DNA of 64,000 nt from contig JAKEFB010000138.1 of the NCBI GenBank assembly GCA_022616275.1, forward strand, positions 1 to 64,000. The letters are read 5' to 3'. Positions 1 to 8,311 of this stretch are shown piece by piece. The notes under the pieces were generated by a model. That model saw only the letters and a program-made list of their open reading frames with translations. It made no database searches and had not been told where the DNA came from. Source of the DNA: Chloroflexota bacterium. Its GTDB lineage: Bacteria > Chloroflexota > Anaerolineae > Promineifilales > Promineifilaceae. The translations under genes were made by a program, and so were the position numbers. The stretch's first letter is position 1. Each line of letters opens with the position of its first letter.

Positions 1-402
1 CACGTGCTGGAAATTGGCACCGGCTCCGGCTATCAGGCCGCCGTCCTGGCCGAGCTGGTGGAGGAGGTCTACACCATCGAGATTATTGGCGACCTGGCCA
101 CGCGGGCGGAGCAAACCCTGCGGGAACAGGGCTACGACAACGTCACCGTCCGCCACGCCGACGGTTACTTTGGCTGGGAGGAGGAAGCGCCGTTTGACGC
201 CATTGTGGTCACGGCCGCGCCCGACCACATCCCTCAGCCGCTGGTGGAGCAGCTCAAGATTGGCGGCCGGATGGTCATCCCCGTCGGGCCGGTGGGCGGC
301 TACCAGACGTTGTGGCTGGTCACCCGCGCCAGCGAAGAGGAGACGCGGACCGAAGACCTGGGCGGCGTGGCCTTTGTGCCCCTGACAAGGGAAGAGCGAT
401 AG
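1..402 (+). CDS. pcm: Protein-L-isoaspartate O-methyltransferase, 3' part
   Basis: This is the C-terminal ~133 residues of a SAM-dependent methyltransferase that repairs isoaspartyl residues in damaged proteins in the cytoplasm. The reading frame is open from base 1, so the gene starts outside the window; family members are about 210-220 residues, so some 80 are missing. The SAM-binding motif I (VLEIGTGSGYQAA) is at the very beginning, followed by the acidic end of strand 2 (YTIEI) and the conserved FDAIVVTAAPDHIP segment. The end (GRMVIPVGP, then the QTLWLVTR strand) matches the usual PIMT C-terminus. The stop is TAG at 400-402. A small DUF2442 gene follows on the same strand. Confidence 0.93.
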   Translation, partial: HVLEIGTGSGYQAAVLAELVEEVYTIEIIGDLATRAEQTLREQGYDNVTVRHADGYFGWEEEAPFDAIVVTAAPDHIPQPLVEQLKIGGRMVIPVGPVGGYQTLWLVTRASEEETRTEDLGGVAFVPLTREER

Positions 403-469
403 TCTGATCTGTTTGCCCAGTTGCATTTACCCAATATTGAGCCACTTGAATAAACGGGAGACTCAGCAG

Positions 470-748
470 ATGCAACCTTTAGGTCCGCGAGTGCAGGTTC
501 GTAGAGCGATACCCCTGGAAGAATTCCAGATTCTTCTTGAGTTTGAGGACGGGACAAAAAAAGAAGTTGACTTAGAACCATTTTTACGAGGGCCGATCTT
601 TGAACCTATTCGCCAGAATATAGCCATGTTCCGTGATATCAGGATCGAGGGAGGCACGATTGCCTGGGCTAACGGCGCAGATATTGACCCAGACGTTCTC
701 TACTACGACTTGAAGCCAGCCTGGATGGAAGAAACTGAGCCTGCATAA
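470..748 (+). CDS. DUF2442 domain protein
   Basis: A 92-residue cytoplasmic protein with the DUF2442 pattern: a short beta strand reading an operator-like FEDGTKKEVDLEPFL segment, then GPIFEPI, and a C-terminal DIDPDVLYYD motif. DUF2442 proteins are small and of unproven function; many lie next to DUF4160 partners in toxin-antitoxin-like pairs, but no such partner is visible here. I chose ATG 470 because GGGAG lies at 456-460 at normal spacing; the frame extends upstream to 413 only through non-ATG codons. Base composition is less GC-rich than its neighbours, suggesting it may be a mobile small gene. Confidence 0.7.
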   Translation: MQPLGPRVQVRRAIPLEEFQILLEFEDGTKKEVDLEPFLRGPIFEPIRQNIAMFRDIRIEGGTIAWANGADIDPDVLYYDLKPAWMEETEPA

Positions 749-762
749 GGGCGCGGGCTGCT

Positions 763-784
763 GGTCGCATCTGAGGATGCGACC
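763..784. repeat. GGTCGCAT palindrome, copy 1
   Basis: A 22-bp inverted repeat with 8-bp arms GGTCGCAT / ATGCGACC and a 6-nt loop, in the gap between the convergent DUF2442 and lipoprotein genes. The same arms occur at 8230-8251 with the loop inverted, so this is a dispersed element. It could act as a bidirectional transcription stop. Confidence 0.7.
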
Positions 785-791
785 TCCTCAA

Positions 792-1892
792 CTACAGTCC
801 ACAACCCAGGCCGGAATCCGTAACATCTACGTCTATCAGGGCCATAAAGTAGTCGCTACCGTCGGCCGTCATAACCTTGATCTCGTGCAGGCCGCTACCA
901 CCGGGACGGTTGAGCCACAGGGAGGCAATCCGGCCGTCCGGCAGCACGCAGGGGGAGTTGTCGTTGCTAAATTCGGTTGAAACCAGGACTGGCTCCGTTC
1001 CGCCGGCCGGCAAGCGCCAGATTCGTTCTCCCTGCCAGTCCGCTTCAAAGACGATGCTGCCGTCAGGGGCAAAGGCGGGGTGGTGCAGCGCGTTTTGCTC
1101 GCTGGTCTCCGGCCCCTGGTCCGGGGCCAGGACCACCTGAAAATCGCCGCTGGCTATATCCACCAGGCAGATCGCCGTTCCTTCCTGGCCGTAGGGCACA
1201 GCGCCGCAATCGAAGAGTACCCGGCCGCCGTCGGGCGACAGCGACGGCAGGCTGTTATAAGCGTAGGGGGACTCCCCGGTCAGCAATTGGGGCGTGCTCC
1301 AACCATCTCCCTGGAGGTAGACAACCCACAAGTCCCGCTCTTGTGGCCCGCCGCCGTCTTCGTAGACGATGGTCGTGGCCTGGGCGGCCACAGCGGCCGA
1401 TGCCGGATGTAGTACCACACCCCCGGCGCGAACAACTTCAAAGGTGGACAGGTCGCCGGGGAGTAAGACCAGGCAGGCCCAGCCGGCACATTCGGCGTCA
1501 AAGCGGGTAGTAGATAACAATAACCACTCACCGGTGGCCGAGATATTCAGCCACTCATCTTCGCCGGGAGCAAGCTGGTCCAGGGCCAGGCTGATCTCTT
1601 CGGGGGTCGCTCCTTCGCTGGCGGCCAGCCGGTAGACGCGGTCGCCGGCCCGGTAGGTGACCTGCCCGCCAACGCCCTGGGTATCCACCGGGGCGGCCGT
1701 GGGCAGGGGCGCAGCCGCGGTCGAAGGGGCGGCCGGCGTCGGCCCGGGCGGCGCTTCTTCTGTTGGGGCAGCCGGCGTTGCCCCGGCCGGGTTGGGTTGC
1801 TGGTTGGCCGGCGTCTCGGCCGGCGATTGTCGGCTACAACCACTGCTCAGCAGCCAGATAGCCAATAAGAAAATTATCCGGGTACGTTTCAT
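792..1892 (-). CDS. Lipoprotein with TolB-like beta-propeller repeats
   Basis: A 366-residue exported protein. The N-terminus (MKRTRIIFLLAIWLLSSGC) is a lipoprotein signal with the lipidated Cys at residue 19. A Pro/Ala/Thr linker follows to about residue 70. The rest contains PD40-like blades, seen as ISATGEWLLLSTT, LSPDGGRVLFDC, FAPDGSIVFEAD and VLPDGRIASLW, as in TolB/WD40-like propellers that bind proteins or glycans at the cell surface. It lies downstream of the spermidine-synthase-like gene on the same strand, separated by a strong hairpin at 1906-1938, so it may be transcribed separately. No catalytic residues are evident. Confidence 0.75.
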   Translation of the reverse strand: MKRTRIIFLLAIWLLSSGCSRQSPAETPANQQPNPAGATPAAPTEEAPPGPTPAAPSTAAAPLPTAAPVDTQGVGGQVTYRAGDRVYRLAASEGATPEEISLALDQLAPGEDEWLNISATGEWLLLSTTRFDAECAGWACLVLLPGDLSTFEVVRAGGVVLHPASAAVAAQATTIVYEDGGGPQERDLWVVYLQGDGWSTPQLLTGESPYAYNSLPSLSPDGGRVLFDCGAVPYGQEGTAICLVDIASGDFQVVLAPDQGPETSEQNALHHPAFAPDGSIVFEADWQGERIWRLPAGGTEPVLVSTEFSNDNSPCVLPDGRIASLWLNRPGGSGLHEIKVMTADGSDYFMALIDVDVTDSGLGCGL

Positions 1893-1905
1893 AGTAACCG
1901 CCGCC

Positions 1906-1938
1906 AGACCCCACAGGTCTCTAAGACCTGCGGGGTCT
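1906..1938. terminator. Hairpin between two minus-strand genes
   Basis: Arms AGACCCCACAGGTCT and AGACCTGCGGGGTCT (15 bp, one mismatch) are separated by CTA. It sits just downstream of the minus-strand membrane gene and upstream of the lipoprotein. It lacks a clear T tract, so the terminator role is inferred. The AGACCTGCGGGGT half also occurs near 60661-60674. Confidence 0.55.
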
Positions 1939-1940
1939 AA

Positions 1941-4337
1941 CTAAGACCTGGCGCTCGCCAGAGGATAAAAAGCCAGCAAGGCCACCGCGTAAGCGGCCGC
2001 CCCCAGCCACAGGACGGCCGAAAAGCCCCACGACAGGGCCAGCGTCACGGCCAGAACGGCGCTGATGACCGAAAAACTGCCGTTAATAGCCCAGGCCCAG
2101 AGGACCAGCGCCGGCCCGGCTGCCTCCACCAGGCGCAGACCGCCGGCGAAGGGCAGCCCCATCAAATAGCCCAGGGGAGCCAGGGCCAGCACGGTCAACA
2201 GCAGCCTGGCCCAGGCCGGCCAGCCCAGGGCCAGATCGGCCAGGGGCAGAAGGAAAGGGTAGAGGATGGCCGCCACGACCAGCGCCGCCAGCGCCGGCCG
2301 CAGCCGCCAGCGTGGCGCGGTCAGGCTGCCCAGCCCGGAAAAGAGCAGGATGGCAAAAATAACCACCGCCAGGGCCGTCACCGGCTGCTCCAGGAGCAGG
2401 ATGAAGCGCTGGGCCAGGGGGATTTCGACGAAAAGAAAGGCCAGCCCCAGGCCGGCAAAGTAGAGCAGGACCCGCCAGTGGGGTAGCCCGGCCGGCGCCT
2501 CCGGGCGAGTTGTCTGCCCACGCCGGAGCAGCAATGGTCCCAGGATGAACAGCAGCGCGGCCAGCCCGACCAGGAGCAGCAGGGCGACCAGAACGAAGTA
2601 GCCGCTGCCGCCAAACGGCTGCCAGGTGTAGCCCAGGCTGGCCAGGATTTCCGGCGTTTGCCGCCACTTGAAATAGTGGAAGAAGAACGGCCGGTCGTCG
2701 GCCGGCGGCCGGATGTCGAAGCGGTAATCGTCGTAGGTAGCGGCCGGGTCGGCCAGGATGGCCTGGAACAGCTCGTAGTAAGCCGGGGTGGGCAGGACGT
2801 TATAGCGGTTGACTTCGTCCGGCTGGATACCGGGGAAATGGACGGCGTCGAAGTTCCGGCTTTGCAAAAAGTCGCGGACGGTGGCAATTTCTTCGGGGGT
2901 GAAGGGCTCGTTTTTAGCCAGGATGGTCATCGTCCGCAGCGTGCGAAAGGCGACCAGGTGGGCGGCCGGATTGGCACCCCGCTCCAGGCCGCCCAGGGCG
3001 GCGACCAACGCGCCAAACGTTCGAGATTCCTCGCTGGGCGGCGTTTGCAACCAGCGAGTAACGGCCAGCAGGCCATCCTCGTCCAGGGCTTGCAAGTAGT
3101 CCTCGAAAGCCTCGACGGTGTAGAGATAGTTTTCGGTCAGACTGTAGGCGCCAGAGGTGACCGGCCGGTGCGGGTCGGTCAGGGCCACGATGACCACCTC
3201 AAAGCTCCCCGGCGCCAGGCGGCGGGCGTAGACCCGGCCGGACTGGTTGGCGACGGTGACGCGGGGGTTGGCGTACAGATGGCCGCTAAAGGCGCGGTAT
3301 TCGTTCTGCATGATCTCGACCACCAGGCTGTTTTCCTCCACGGCCGTCACCTGCTCGGCCCCGGCAGCCAGGGCCAAGAGGACTTCCATCCCGGCGCCGG
3401 CTTCCAGGACCAGCGTCTGCGCGCCCGGCCGGAGCTGGTAAATCAGGCCGTTGGGCGTGTACCCGGCCAGCAGCGCCGCTTGCTCGTCGCTCGGGTCCAA
3501 GCCGCTGATGGGCATCAGACTATCGCCGTCGAGCAGCAGGCCGGCCTGGGGCGGCGGCCCCACCGGCGCTTGCAGGCTCAGGCCGGGCAGAACGTGGATG
3601 GCCGGGCTTTCTACCACGTCCACCCGCGAGGCAGCGTTCCAATCCGTGTGTACGTGGCGGCTGTCCAACGCCTGGGAGAGGGTGGCCAGCGTCTTGTAGG
3701 GGGAGAGGCGTAGGGCCAGGAATGCCGGCGGCCGGAGGGCTGCGGCCAGGCCGGCCAGTAGTAAGCCCACCAGGGCCAGCGCCGGCTTCCACTGGACCGG
3801 CCGCGGCAGGAACAGCAGCCCGGCGGCGACGCCCAGCGTAGTGGCTATAAGCAGTGCCCCTTCGCCACCCAGGGCAGCCAGCGCCGGCAAACTGGCCAGG
3901 CTGCCCAGCGCCGAGCCGGAAAGATTGGCGGCGTAGACGCGGTGCGAACCCTGCCCTTTCTCGCCGGCGGCCATCAGCTCGCCCCCAACCAGCAGCCCGG
4001 CAAACAAAAACGGGGCGGCTGCGGCCAGGAAGTACAAGGCCAGGTAAAGCACCTGCCGCCGGTCCCAGGCAATGCTGAAAGAATCGAAGGGCAGGTAATT
4101 GATGACCAGGTAAGCGCCAATAGTCGCGGCGCTGAAGGCCAGGCTTAAGACCACCGGCGGCCGGCGGCGCGGCCAGACGGTGAGCAGCGAACCGCTGGCC
4201 CCGGCCCCCAGCAGGGCCAGGCTGACGGCCATGAAGGCGAAGTGGTAGAACTGCTGCACGGCAAACAGCCGCAGCAGCGCCACTTCCAAAAGCAGCGTGG
4301 CGGCCGAGATGAGAACAATGCCAGTGTAGTATGACAT
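1941..4337 (-). CDS. Spermidine synthase-like membrane protein
   Basis: A 798-residue protein with an N-terminal block of about seven membrane helices (1-200), a central cytoplasmic spermidine-synthase/SAM Rossmann domain and a C-terminal block of about six or seven helices (from ~560). The nucleotide motif LEAGAGMEVLLA lies near residues 311-322, with acidic AVEENS after strand 2. It resembles the fused membrane-SpeE proteins common in Chloroflexi and Proteobacteria, for which polyamine synthesis has not been generally proven. I start at ATG 4337 (MSYYTGIVLISAATLLLEVA), which begins directly at the first helix; the 58 extra upstream residues would be translated from an intergenic inverted repeat. 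No strong ribosome site is visible. Confidence 0.72.
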   Translation of the reverse strand: MSYYTGIVLISAATLLLEVALLRLFAVQQFYHFAFMAVSLALLGAGASGSLLTVWPRRRPPVVLSLAFSAATIGAYLVINYLPFDSFSIAWDRRQVLYLALYFLAAAAPFLFAGLLVGGELMAAGEKGQGSHRVYAANLSGSALGSLASLPALAALGGEGALLIATTLGVAAGLLFLPRPVQWKPALALVGLLLAGLAAALRPPAFLALRLSPYKTLATLSQALDSRHVHTDWNAASRVDVVESPAIHVLPGLSLQAPVGPPPQAGLLLDGDSLMPISGLDPSDEQAALLAGYTPNGLIYQLRPGAQTLVLEAGAGMEVLLALAAGAEQVTAVEENSLVVEIMQNEYRAFSGHLYANPRVTVANQSGRVYARRLAPGSFEVVIVALTDPHRPVTSGAYSLTENYLYTVEAFEDYLQALDEDGLLAVTRWLQTPPSEESRTFGALVAALGGLERGANPAAHLVAFRTLRTMTILAKNEPFTPEEIATVRDFLQSRNFDAVHFPGIQPDEVNRYNVLPTPAYYELFQAILADPAATYDDYRFDIRPPADDRPFFFHYFKWRQTPEILASLGYTWQPFGGSGYFVLVALLLLVGLAALLFILGPLLLRRGQTTRPEAPAGLPHWRVLLYFAGLGLAFLFVEIPLAQRFILLLEQPVTALAVVIFAILLFSGLGSLTAPRWRLRPALAALVVAAILYPFLLPLADLALGWPAWARLLLTVLALAPLGYLMGLPFAGGLRLVEAAGPALVLWAWAINGSFSVISAVLAVTLALSWGFSAVLWLGAAAYAVALLAFYPLASARS

Positions 4338-4352
4338 GTGAACGCGCTTCAA

Positions 4353-4432
4353 CGCGAATATCGCGAATGAACGAATGGCGCGAATATTGAAAAAGATTAT
4401 TCGCGTCATTCGCCTATTCGTGCTATTCGCGA
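4353..4432. repeat. ATTCGCG stutter inverted repeat
   Basis: Imperfect inverted repeat: left arm 4353-4386 with iterated CGCGAAT words, right arm 4398-4432 with iterated ATTCGCG words. It occupies the divergent gap between the membrane SpeE-like gene and the MFS gene. It is one of several stuttered intergenic repeats in this window. Confidence 0.65.
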
Positions 4433-4490
4433 TTTTTGATAAGTTTCGGGATAATAGAGCAGTTGTATCCCAGAGTCGAGAGGACGATTG

Positions 4491-5762
4491 ATGCCATCCA
4501 CCGTTGATCACTCACCGGCCCGCCGCATTGCGGCCGCTTTGTTTGTTTCCCAGAGTCTGTTTTCGGCAGCCATTATTGCTTCCTTTACCTTGTCACCCAT
4601 CGTGGCCGCCAGGCTGGGCGGCAGCGACAGCGTCGCCGGGCTGCCGTCCACCCTGACGCTGGTCGGCCGGGCGGCACTGGCCTACCCGATCGGCTGGCTG
4701 ATGAACCAGCTCGGCCGGCGATTGACCCTATCCCTGGGTTATCTGGTGGGAGTTGTCGGGGCGATCATAACGGCCTGGGCTATTGTGGCCGGCTCTTTTC
4801 CCGGCTTTTTGCTGGGCGCGCTCCTCATGGGTGGGGCCAGGGCGTCGGCCGACCAGAGCCGCTACGTGGCCGCCGAGGTCGTCCCGGCCGGGCAGCGGGC
4901 CAGGGTCATCGGCCTGATTGTCTCGGCCGGCACGATTGGGGCGATTGGCGGACCGCTGCTGGTGGATCCGTCCAGCCGGCTGGTCGAGCGGTGGGAAGGC
5001 GTAGACCCGATGGTCGGGCCTTTTGCCGCCAGCGTCGGCCTGATCCTGGTCGCCCTCCTGGCTATCTTTTTCTTTCTCCGCCCGGACCCCCTGGCGTTGG
5101 GCCGGCAAATCGCCGCCAGCGAACCGGCCGGCGCCGGCCGGCCGGCCGGCGACGCCCCGGCCCGGCCGCTGCGCCAGATTTTCGGCCAGCCGTTGGTCCA
5201 GTTGGCTACCGCTTCCATGCTCGTCGGGCAACTGGCCATGAGTCTGGTGATGGTCATTACCTCGCTGCACATGAGCGCCCACGACCACAGCACCCAGGCC
5301 ATCTCCTGGGTCATTATGGCCCACACCCTGGGAATGTTTGGCCTGTCTGGCGTCACCGGCTGGCTGATTGACCGCTTCGGCCGGCTGGCCATGATTTTTG
5401 CCGGGACGATGGTCCTGGCCGTGGCCTGTCTACTGGCACCCATTTCGACGGCCGTGCCGCTGCTGGCGCTGGCCCTCTTTTTGTTGGGCTGGGGCTGGAA
5501 CCTCTGCTTTGTCGCCGGCTCTTCGCTGCTGTCCGACCAGTTGACGATGAGTGAGCGGGCGCAAAGCCAGGGAGCCAGCGAGATTCTTGTCTCCCTGGGG
5601 GCGGGCGCCGGCAGCCTGGGCAGTGGGGCCCTTTACGCTCGGGGGGACATGCTCCTGGTCAGCCTGGTGGGCCTGGCCGTCACCCTGGCGCTCTTCGGGC
5701 TGGCGCTGTGGCTGGCCATGCCCCGCCGCGTGGTGGGGGTGGAGGTGGAGATTGGAGATTAG
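4491..5762 (+). CDS. MFS transporter
   Basis: A 423-residue integral membrane protein with about 12 hydrophobic segments and the major facilitator layout. The loop 2-3 motif appears as GWLMNQLGRRLTLSLGYLVG and the second-half equivalent as GWLIDRFGRLAMIFAG. The loop between helices 6 and 7 holds an Ala/Gly/Pro-rich stretch near residues 205-225. The substrate cannot be told; drug/multidrug exporters are the closest general type. Start ATG 4491 has GAGAGG just upstream. The gene diverges from the SpeE-like membrane gene, and its TAG stop lies inside the inverted repeat at 5755-5812. Confidence 0.85.
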   Translation: MPSTVDHSPARRIAAALFVSQSLFSAAIIASFTLSPIVAARLGGSDSVAGLPSTLTLVGRAALAYPIGWLMNQLGRRLTLSLGYLVGVVGAIITAWAIVAGSFPGFLLGALLMGGARASADQSRYVAAEVVPAGQRARVIGLIVSAGTIGAIGGPLLVDPSSRLVERWEGVDPMVGPFAASVGLILVALLAIFFFLRPDPLALGRQIAASEPAGAGRPAGDAPARPLRQIFGQPLVQLATASMLVGQLAMSLVMVITSLHMSAHDHSTQAISWVIMAHTLGMFGLSGVTGWLIDRFGRLAMIFAGTMVLAVACLLAPISTAVPLLALALFLLGWGWNLCFVAGSSLLSDQLTMSERAQSQGASEILVSLGAGAGSLGSGALYARGDMLLVSLVGLAVTLALFGLALWLAMPRRVVGVEVEIGD

Positions 5763-5812
5763 AGATTGGCAATCAGGGTGCCCGCAATCTCTGATCGCCA
5801 ATCTCTAATCTC
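5755..5812. repeat. GAGATTAGAGATTGGC inverted repeat
   Basis: A perfect 16-bp inverted repeat (5755-5770 and 5797-5812) between convergent genes. The left arm includes the stop codon of the MFS gene. A related stutter of GAGATT/ATTGG words lies at 7320-7370. Confidence 0.75.
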
Positions 5813-5818
5813 TTCTTC

Positions 5819-7306
5819 TTACTGCTCGACCAGGCTCATGGCGTAACTGGCGATCTCAAATTCCGCCTCGCCGACACCGATGGAATAATAACCTGTTTCC
5901 GGCAGGGTCAAGGTAATAACCTCCTCGCCTGTACTCGTGTCGTCGGCATACTCCAGTTCGCTGTCCGCGCCACCCTCTACCCCTAACACGTAGAGAACGA
6001 GGTCGGCGTCGCTGGAGGTGGCGGTGATGATGACCGTTTCTCCGGCCGTTCCCTGAAAATGCCACAGGTGGTCTACGACGGTCGGCAGATTGCCGGAGAC
6101 ATTACCACCATAGTTCATATTCTGCTGAAAAACGAAAAAGGGCTCGGCTTCGCCGGTTTGCACGACCACGGCGTAATCGCCGGCCGAGTTGCCCTTGGCC
6201 GTGACAATCAACTGGTAGGCGCCGCTGCCGGATAGAGAGAGTTCGTCAATAAACTCCGGCAGGCCGGCGCCACGATCATCCTCTGTGGCAATGACCGTAT
6301 CGCTGGAATCAAGCACCTGCAAGATGACGTCCAATTCTGGGACCGGGGACACGCTGGCAGAAGTAAGTTGCCCGGAAATGGGCGAGAAAGTCCAACGGTG
6401 AGCCGCGCCGGCGGCCAGGTTTCGTTTCACCGGGTAGTTATAGGGTGCATCGCTGACTTCGTGAACTTCTATTTCGCCCTGGTCAACAGGGACGGGGGTG
6501 CCGGCCGGCGTTTGGTTGGGGGAGGCGCTGGCGTCAGGGGTTGGGCTGGGGCTTTCGGTGGGTGTTGGCCCGCCGGCGCCACCGGTTGGCGTGGCCGAGG
6601 GCGTGGGGGAGAATAAAGGCGTCGGCGTGGCCGGCAACGGCAGGGTGGGGAATGGCCCAATCGTCGGCGTAGGGGTGGCCGCCGTCGGCGGCCGGGTGGG
6701 CGTGGCCCCGGCCGGCGGGGCTGGGGTTGGAATCGTTGGGCCGCCATTACCTGTCGTCGGCAAAGGGGCCGGCCCGGTCCCCTCTGCAACAGTTGCGGTG
6801 GGCGAGGGTAATTCGGCGACCACCTGGCCCTCCTCGGTGGGGCGGACCAACGGGTTGGGCGAGAGAATACGGCTGGCTTCCAGATACCACAGTTCTTCCA
6901 CCGGGGCGCGCCGGCCGCAGCCTACCGGGCCACGCCAGAATTGCCAGCGCCCTTCCACCGTCAGCAGGAGCCCTTCGGCGGCCAGGGAGCGCAATTCAAG
7001 GTCAAAGCCGCCGGCCAGGACGCGCACGTCGCCAAAGGTGAGGGCCCAGGTGGCCGGCGAGCGGTGCTGGTCTTCGTTGCAGACCAGCAGCGGCAGCGGC
7101 TCATACTGGCCGGTGAGTTGAATGAAAGTGCCTTCGAAGGTAGATGGGTTGCGTATCAGGGTGGTCAGGGGGACAGCCCCAGCCTGAAAAGGCGGGGCGG
7201 CAATCGTCGGCGCCGGCGTGTCTTCGGCCGCCGGTTGCGGCAACACCCCGCAGCCGGCCAGGACAATCAGGCAGATGATACCCCAGAAGATCCCGTAACG
7301 GTTCAT
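5819..7306 (-). CDS. Lipoprotein with C-terminal PPC-like domains
   Basis: A 495-residue surface lipoprotein. The signal ends at LAGC with Cys19. Residues ~45-165 form a conserved globular domain (SPATWALTFGDVR, RWQFWRGPVGCGRRAP). A long Pro/Thr/Gly linker runs from ~165 to 290. Two pre-peptidase C-terminal-like beta domains follow, the second ending with LTLPETGYYSIGVGEAEFE. It is a paralogue of the gene at 8312-9847, which has the same architecture and the same WRGPVGCGR core motif. A binding role at the cell surface is an inference. The FKBP gene lies between the two copies, all on one strand. Confidence 0.75.
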   Translation of the reverse strand: MNRYGIFWGIICLIVLAGCGVLPQPAAEDTPAPTIAAPPFQAGAVPLTTLIRNPSTFEGTFIQLTGQYEPLPLLVCNEDQHRSPATWALTFGDVRVLAGGFDLELRSLAAEGLLLTVEGRWQFWRGPVGCGRRAPVEELWYLEASRILSPNPLVRPTEEGQVVAELPSPTATVAEGTGPAPLPTTGNGGPTIPTPAPPAGATPTRPPTAATPTPTIGPFPTLPLPATPTPLFSPTPSATPTGGAGGPTPTESPSPTPDASASPNQTPAGTPVPVDQGEIEVHEVSDAPYNYPVKRNLAAGAAHRWTFSPISGQLTSASVSPVPELDVILQVLDSSDTVIATEDDRGAGLPEFIDELSLSGSGAYQLIVTAKGNSAGDYAVVVQTGEAEPFFVFQQNMNYGGNVSGNLPTVVDHLWHFQGTAGETVIITATSSDADLVLYVLGVEGGADSELEYADDTSTGEEVITLTLPETGYYSIGVGEAEFEIASYAMSLVEQ

Positions 7307-7319
7307 GGTCTACAGGGGG

Positions 7320-7370
7320 ATTAGAGATTGGAGATTAGAGATTACCAATCTCCAATCTCCAATCCCTAAC
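7320..7370. repeat. ATTGGAGATT stutter inverted repeat
   Basis: Iterated GAGATT/ATTGG words followed by their complement (AATCTCC iterated), between the FKBP gene and the PPC lipoprotein. It can fold as one long hairpin in RNA. It belongs to the same family as 5755-5812. Confidence 0.65.
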
Positions 7371-8190
7371 GAATCTCCAGCAATTCAACCTCAAAGACCA
7401 GGGTAGCATTGGGCGGAATGACTCCGCCGGCCCCCTGAGCGCCATAGCCCAGCTCGGCCGGAATGACCAACTGCCGCCGGCCGCCAACCTTCATCGTCGC
7501 CACGCCTTCGTCCCAACCGGCAATAACGTCGCCAGCCCCCAGGGCAAAAACAAACGGTTCGGCCCGGTCCAGGGAGCTGTCGAACTTGGTTCCGTCCAGC
7601 AGCCAGCCGGTGTAATGGACGGCGACTCGCTGCCCGGCCTGGGGTGAGACGCCCTGACCCTCAACCAGGTCAAAATACTTCAGGCCGCTGTCGGTGGTGG
7701 TGTAATCGGCTTCGTCCACCTCGGCCGGCGCGACCGGCGCGCCGGGCTGAATGCCTACCAATTCCACCTCAAAGGTCAGGGTAGCGTTCGGCGGGATAAC
7801 CCCGCTAGCCCCCCGCTCCCCATAGGCCAGCTCCGGCGGAATAATCAGCCGGGCCTTGCTGCCTTGCCTCAGCAGAGCAATGCCTTCGTCCCAGCCGGCA
7901 ATCACCCGGCCCTGCCCCAGGGGAAAAGAGATGGGCTGGCCACGGTCGAGGGAGCTGTCAAACTGGGCGCCATCCTCCAACGTGCCGGTGTAATGCACCG
8001 AAACCACATCGCCGGGCTGGGGCGAGGGGCCGTCGCCCTCCTCCAGGATAATGACCTGCAGGCCGCTCTCGGTGGTGATGATATTCGTATCGGCCGCCGG
8101 TTCTACTTCAGCCTGCTGGCAGCCAGCCAGCGCCGCCAGTAAGACGATAAGAATGGCTACCCCCAACCAGATATGTTTCTTTCCTGTCAC
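7366..8190 (-). CDS. Double FKBP-type peptidyl-prolyl isomerase lipoprotein
   Basis: A 274-residue lipoprotein with two tandem FKBP domains (about 40-148 and 165-272), predicted to catalyse proline cis-trans isomerisation outside the membrane. The signal ends LAALAGC. Both domains keep the YTG...DG..FDSS core, VIAGWDEG and the GVIPPNATL..EVELV end. I use GTG 8190 because AGAGGAG (8197-8203) precedes it at 6 nt; the ATG at 8259 would translate a palindromic repeat and lacks a ribosome site. It is located between two paralogous exported lipoproteins and may assist their folding, an inference from position only. Confidence 0.9.
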   Translation of the reverse strand: MTGKKHIWLGVAILIVLLAALAGCQQAEVEPAADTNIITTESGLQVIILEEGDGPSPQPGDVVSVHYTGTLEDGAQFDSSLDRGQPISFPLGQGRVIAGWDEGIALLRQGSKARLIIPPELAYGERGASGVIPPNATLTFEVELVGIQPGAPVAPAEVDEADYTTTDSGLKYFDLVEGQGVSPQAGQRVAVHYTGWLLDGTKFDSSLDRAEPFVFALGAGDVIAGWDEGVATMKVGGRRQLVIPAELGYGAQGAGGVIPPNATLVFEVELLEIR

Positions 8191-8196
8191 CGATAA

Positions 8197-8203
8197 CTCC
8201 TCT
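8197..8203 (-). promoter_or_regulatory. Ribosome binding site deciding the FKBP start
   Basis: AGAGGAG on the minus strand, 6 nt from GTG 8190. It fixes the start well inside the longer open frame. Confidence 0.8.
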
Positions 8204-8229
8204 AAAGTCAGGTTTGTAGGTAGAGAGGA

Positions 8230-8251
8230 GGTCGCATCCTCAGATGCGACC
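8230..8251. repeat. GGTCGCAT palindrome, copy 2
   Basis: Arms GGTCGCAT / ATGCGACC with loop CCTCAG, the reverse of the loop at 763-784. It lies in the gap upstream of the FKBP gene, directly beside a second palindrome at 8252-8273. Confidence 0.75.
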
Positions 8252-8273
8252 GGCGGCATCTAAGGATGCCGCC
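8252..8273. repeat. GGCGGCAT palindrome
   Basis: Arms GGCGGCAT / ATGCCGCC with loop CTAAGG, abutting the preceding palindrome. The two share the GCAT(C) core and loop style, so they look like diverged members of one family. Confidence 0.7.
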
Positions 8274-8311
8274 CTACACCGCAAATTAAAAGCGCGATTT
8301 CCAAATCGTGG

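Noticed and set aside
2658-3713. 351-residue open frame on the plus strand
   Set aside because: It is the antisense shadow of the SpeE-like membrane gene; composition is Gln/Gly/His-rich and matches no family.
8191-8259. Longer FKBP start at 8259
   Set aside because: It would translate a palindrome and has no ribosome site; GTG 8190 has one.
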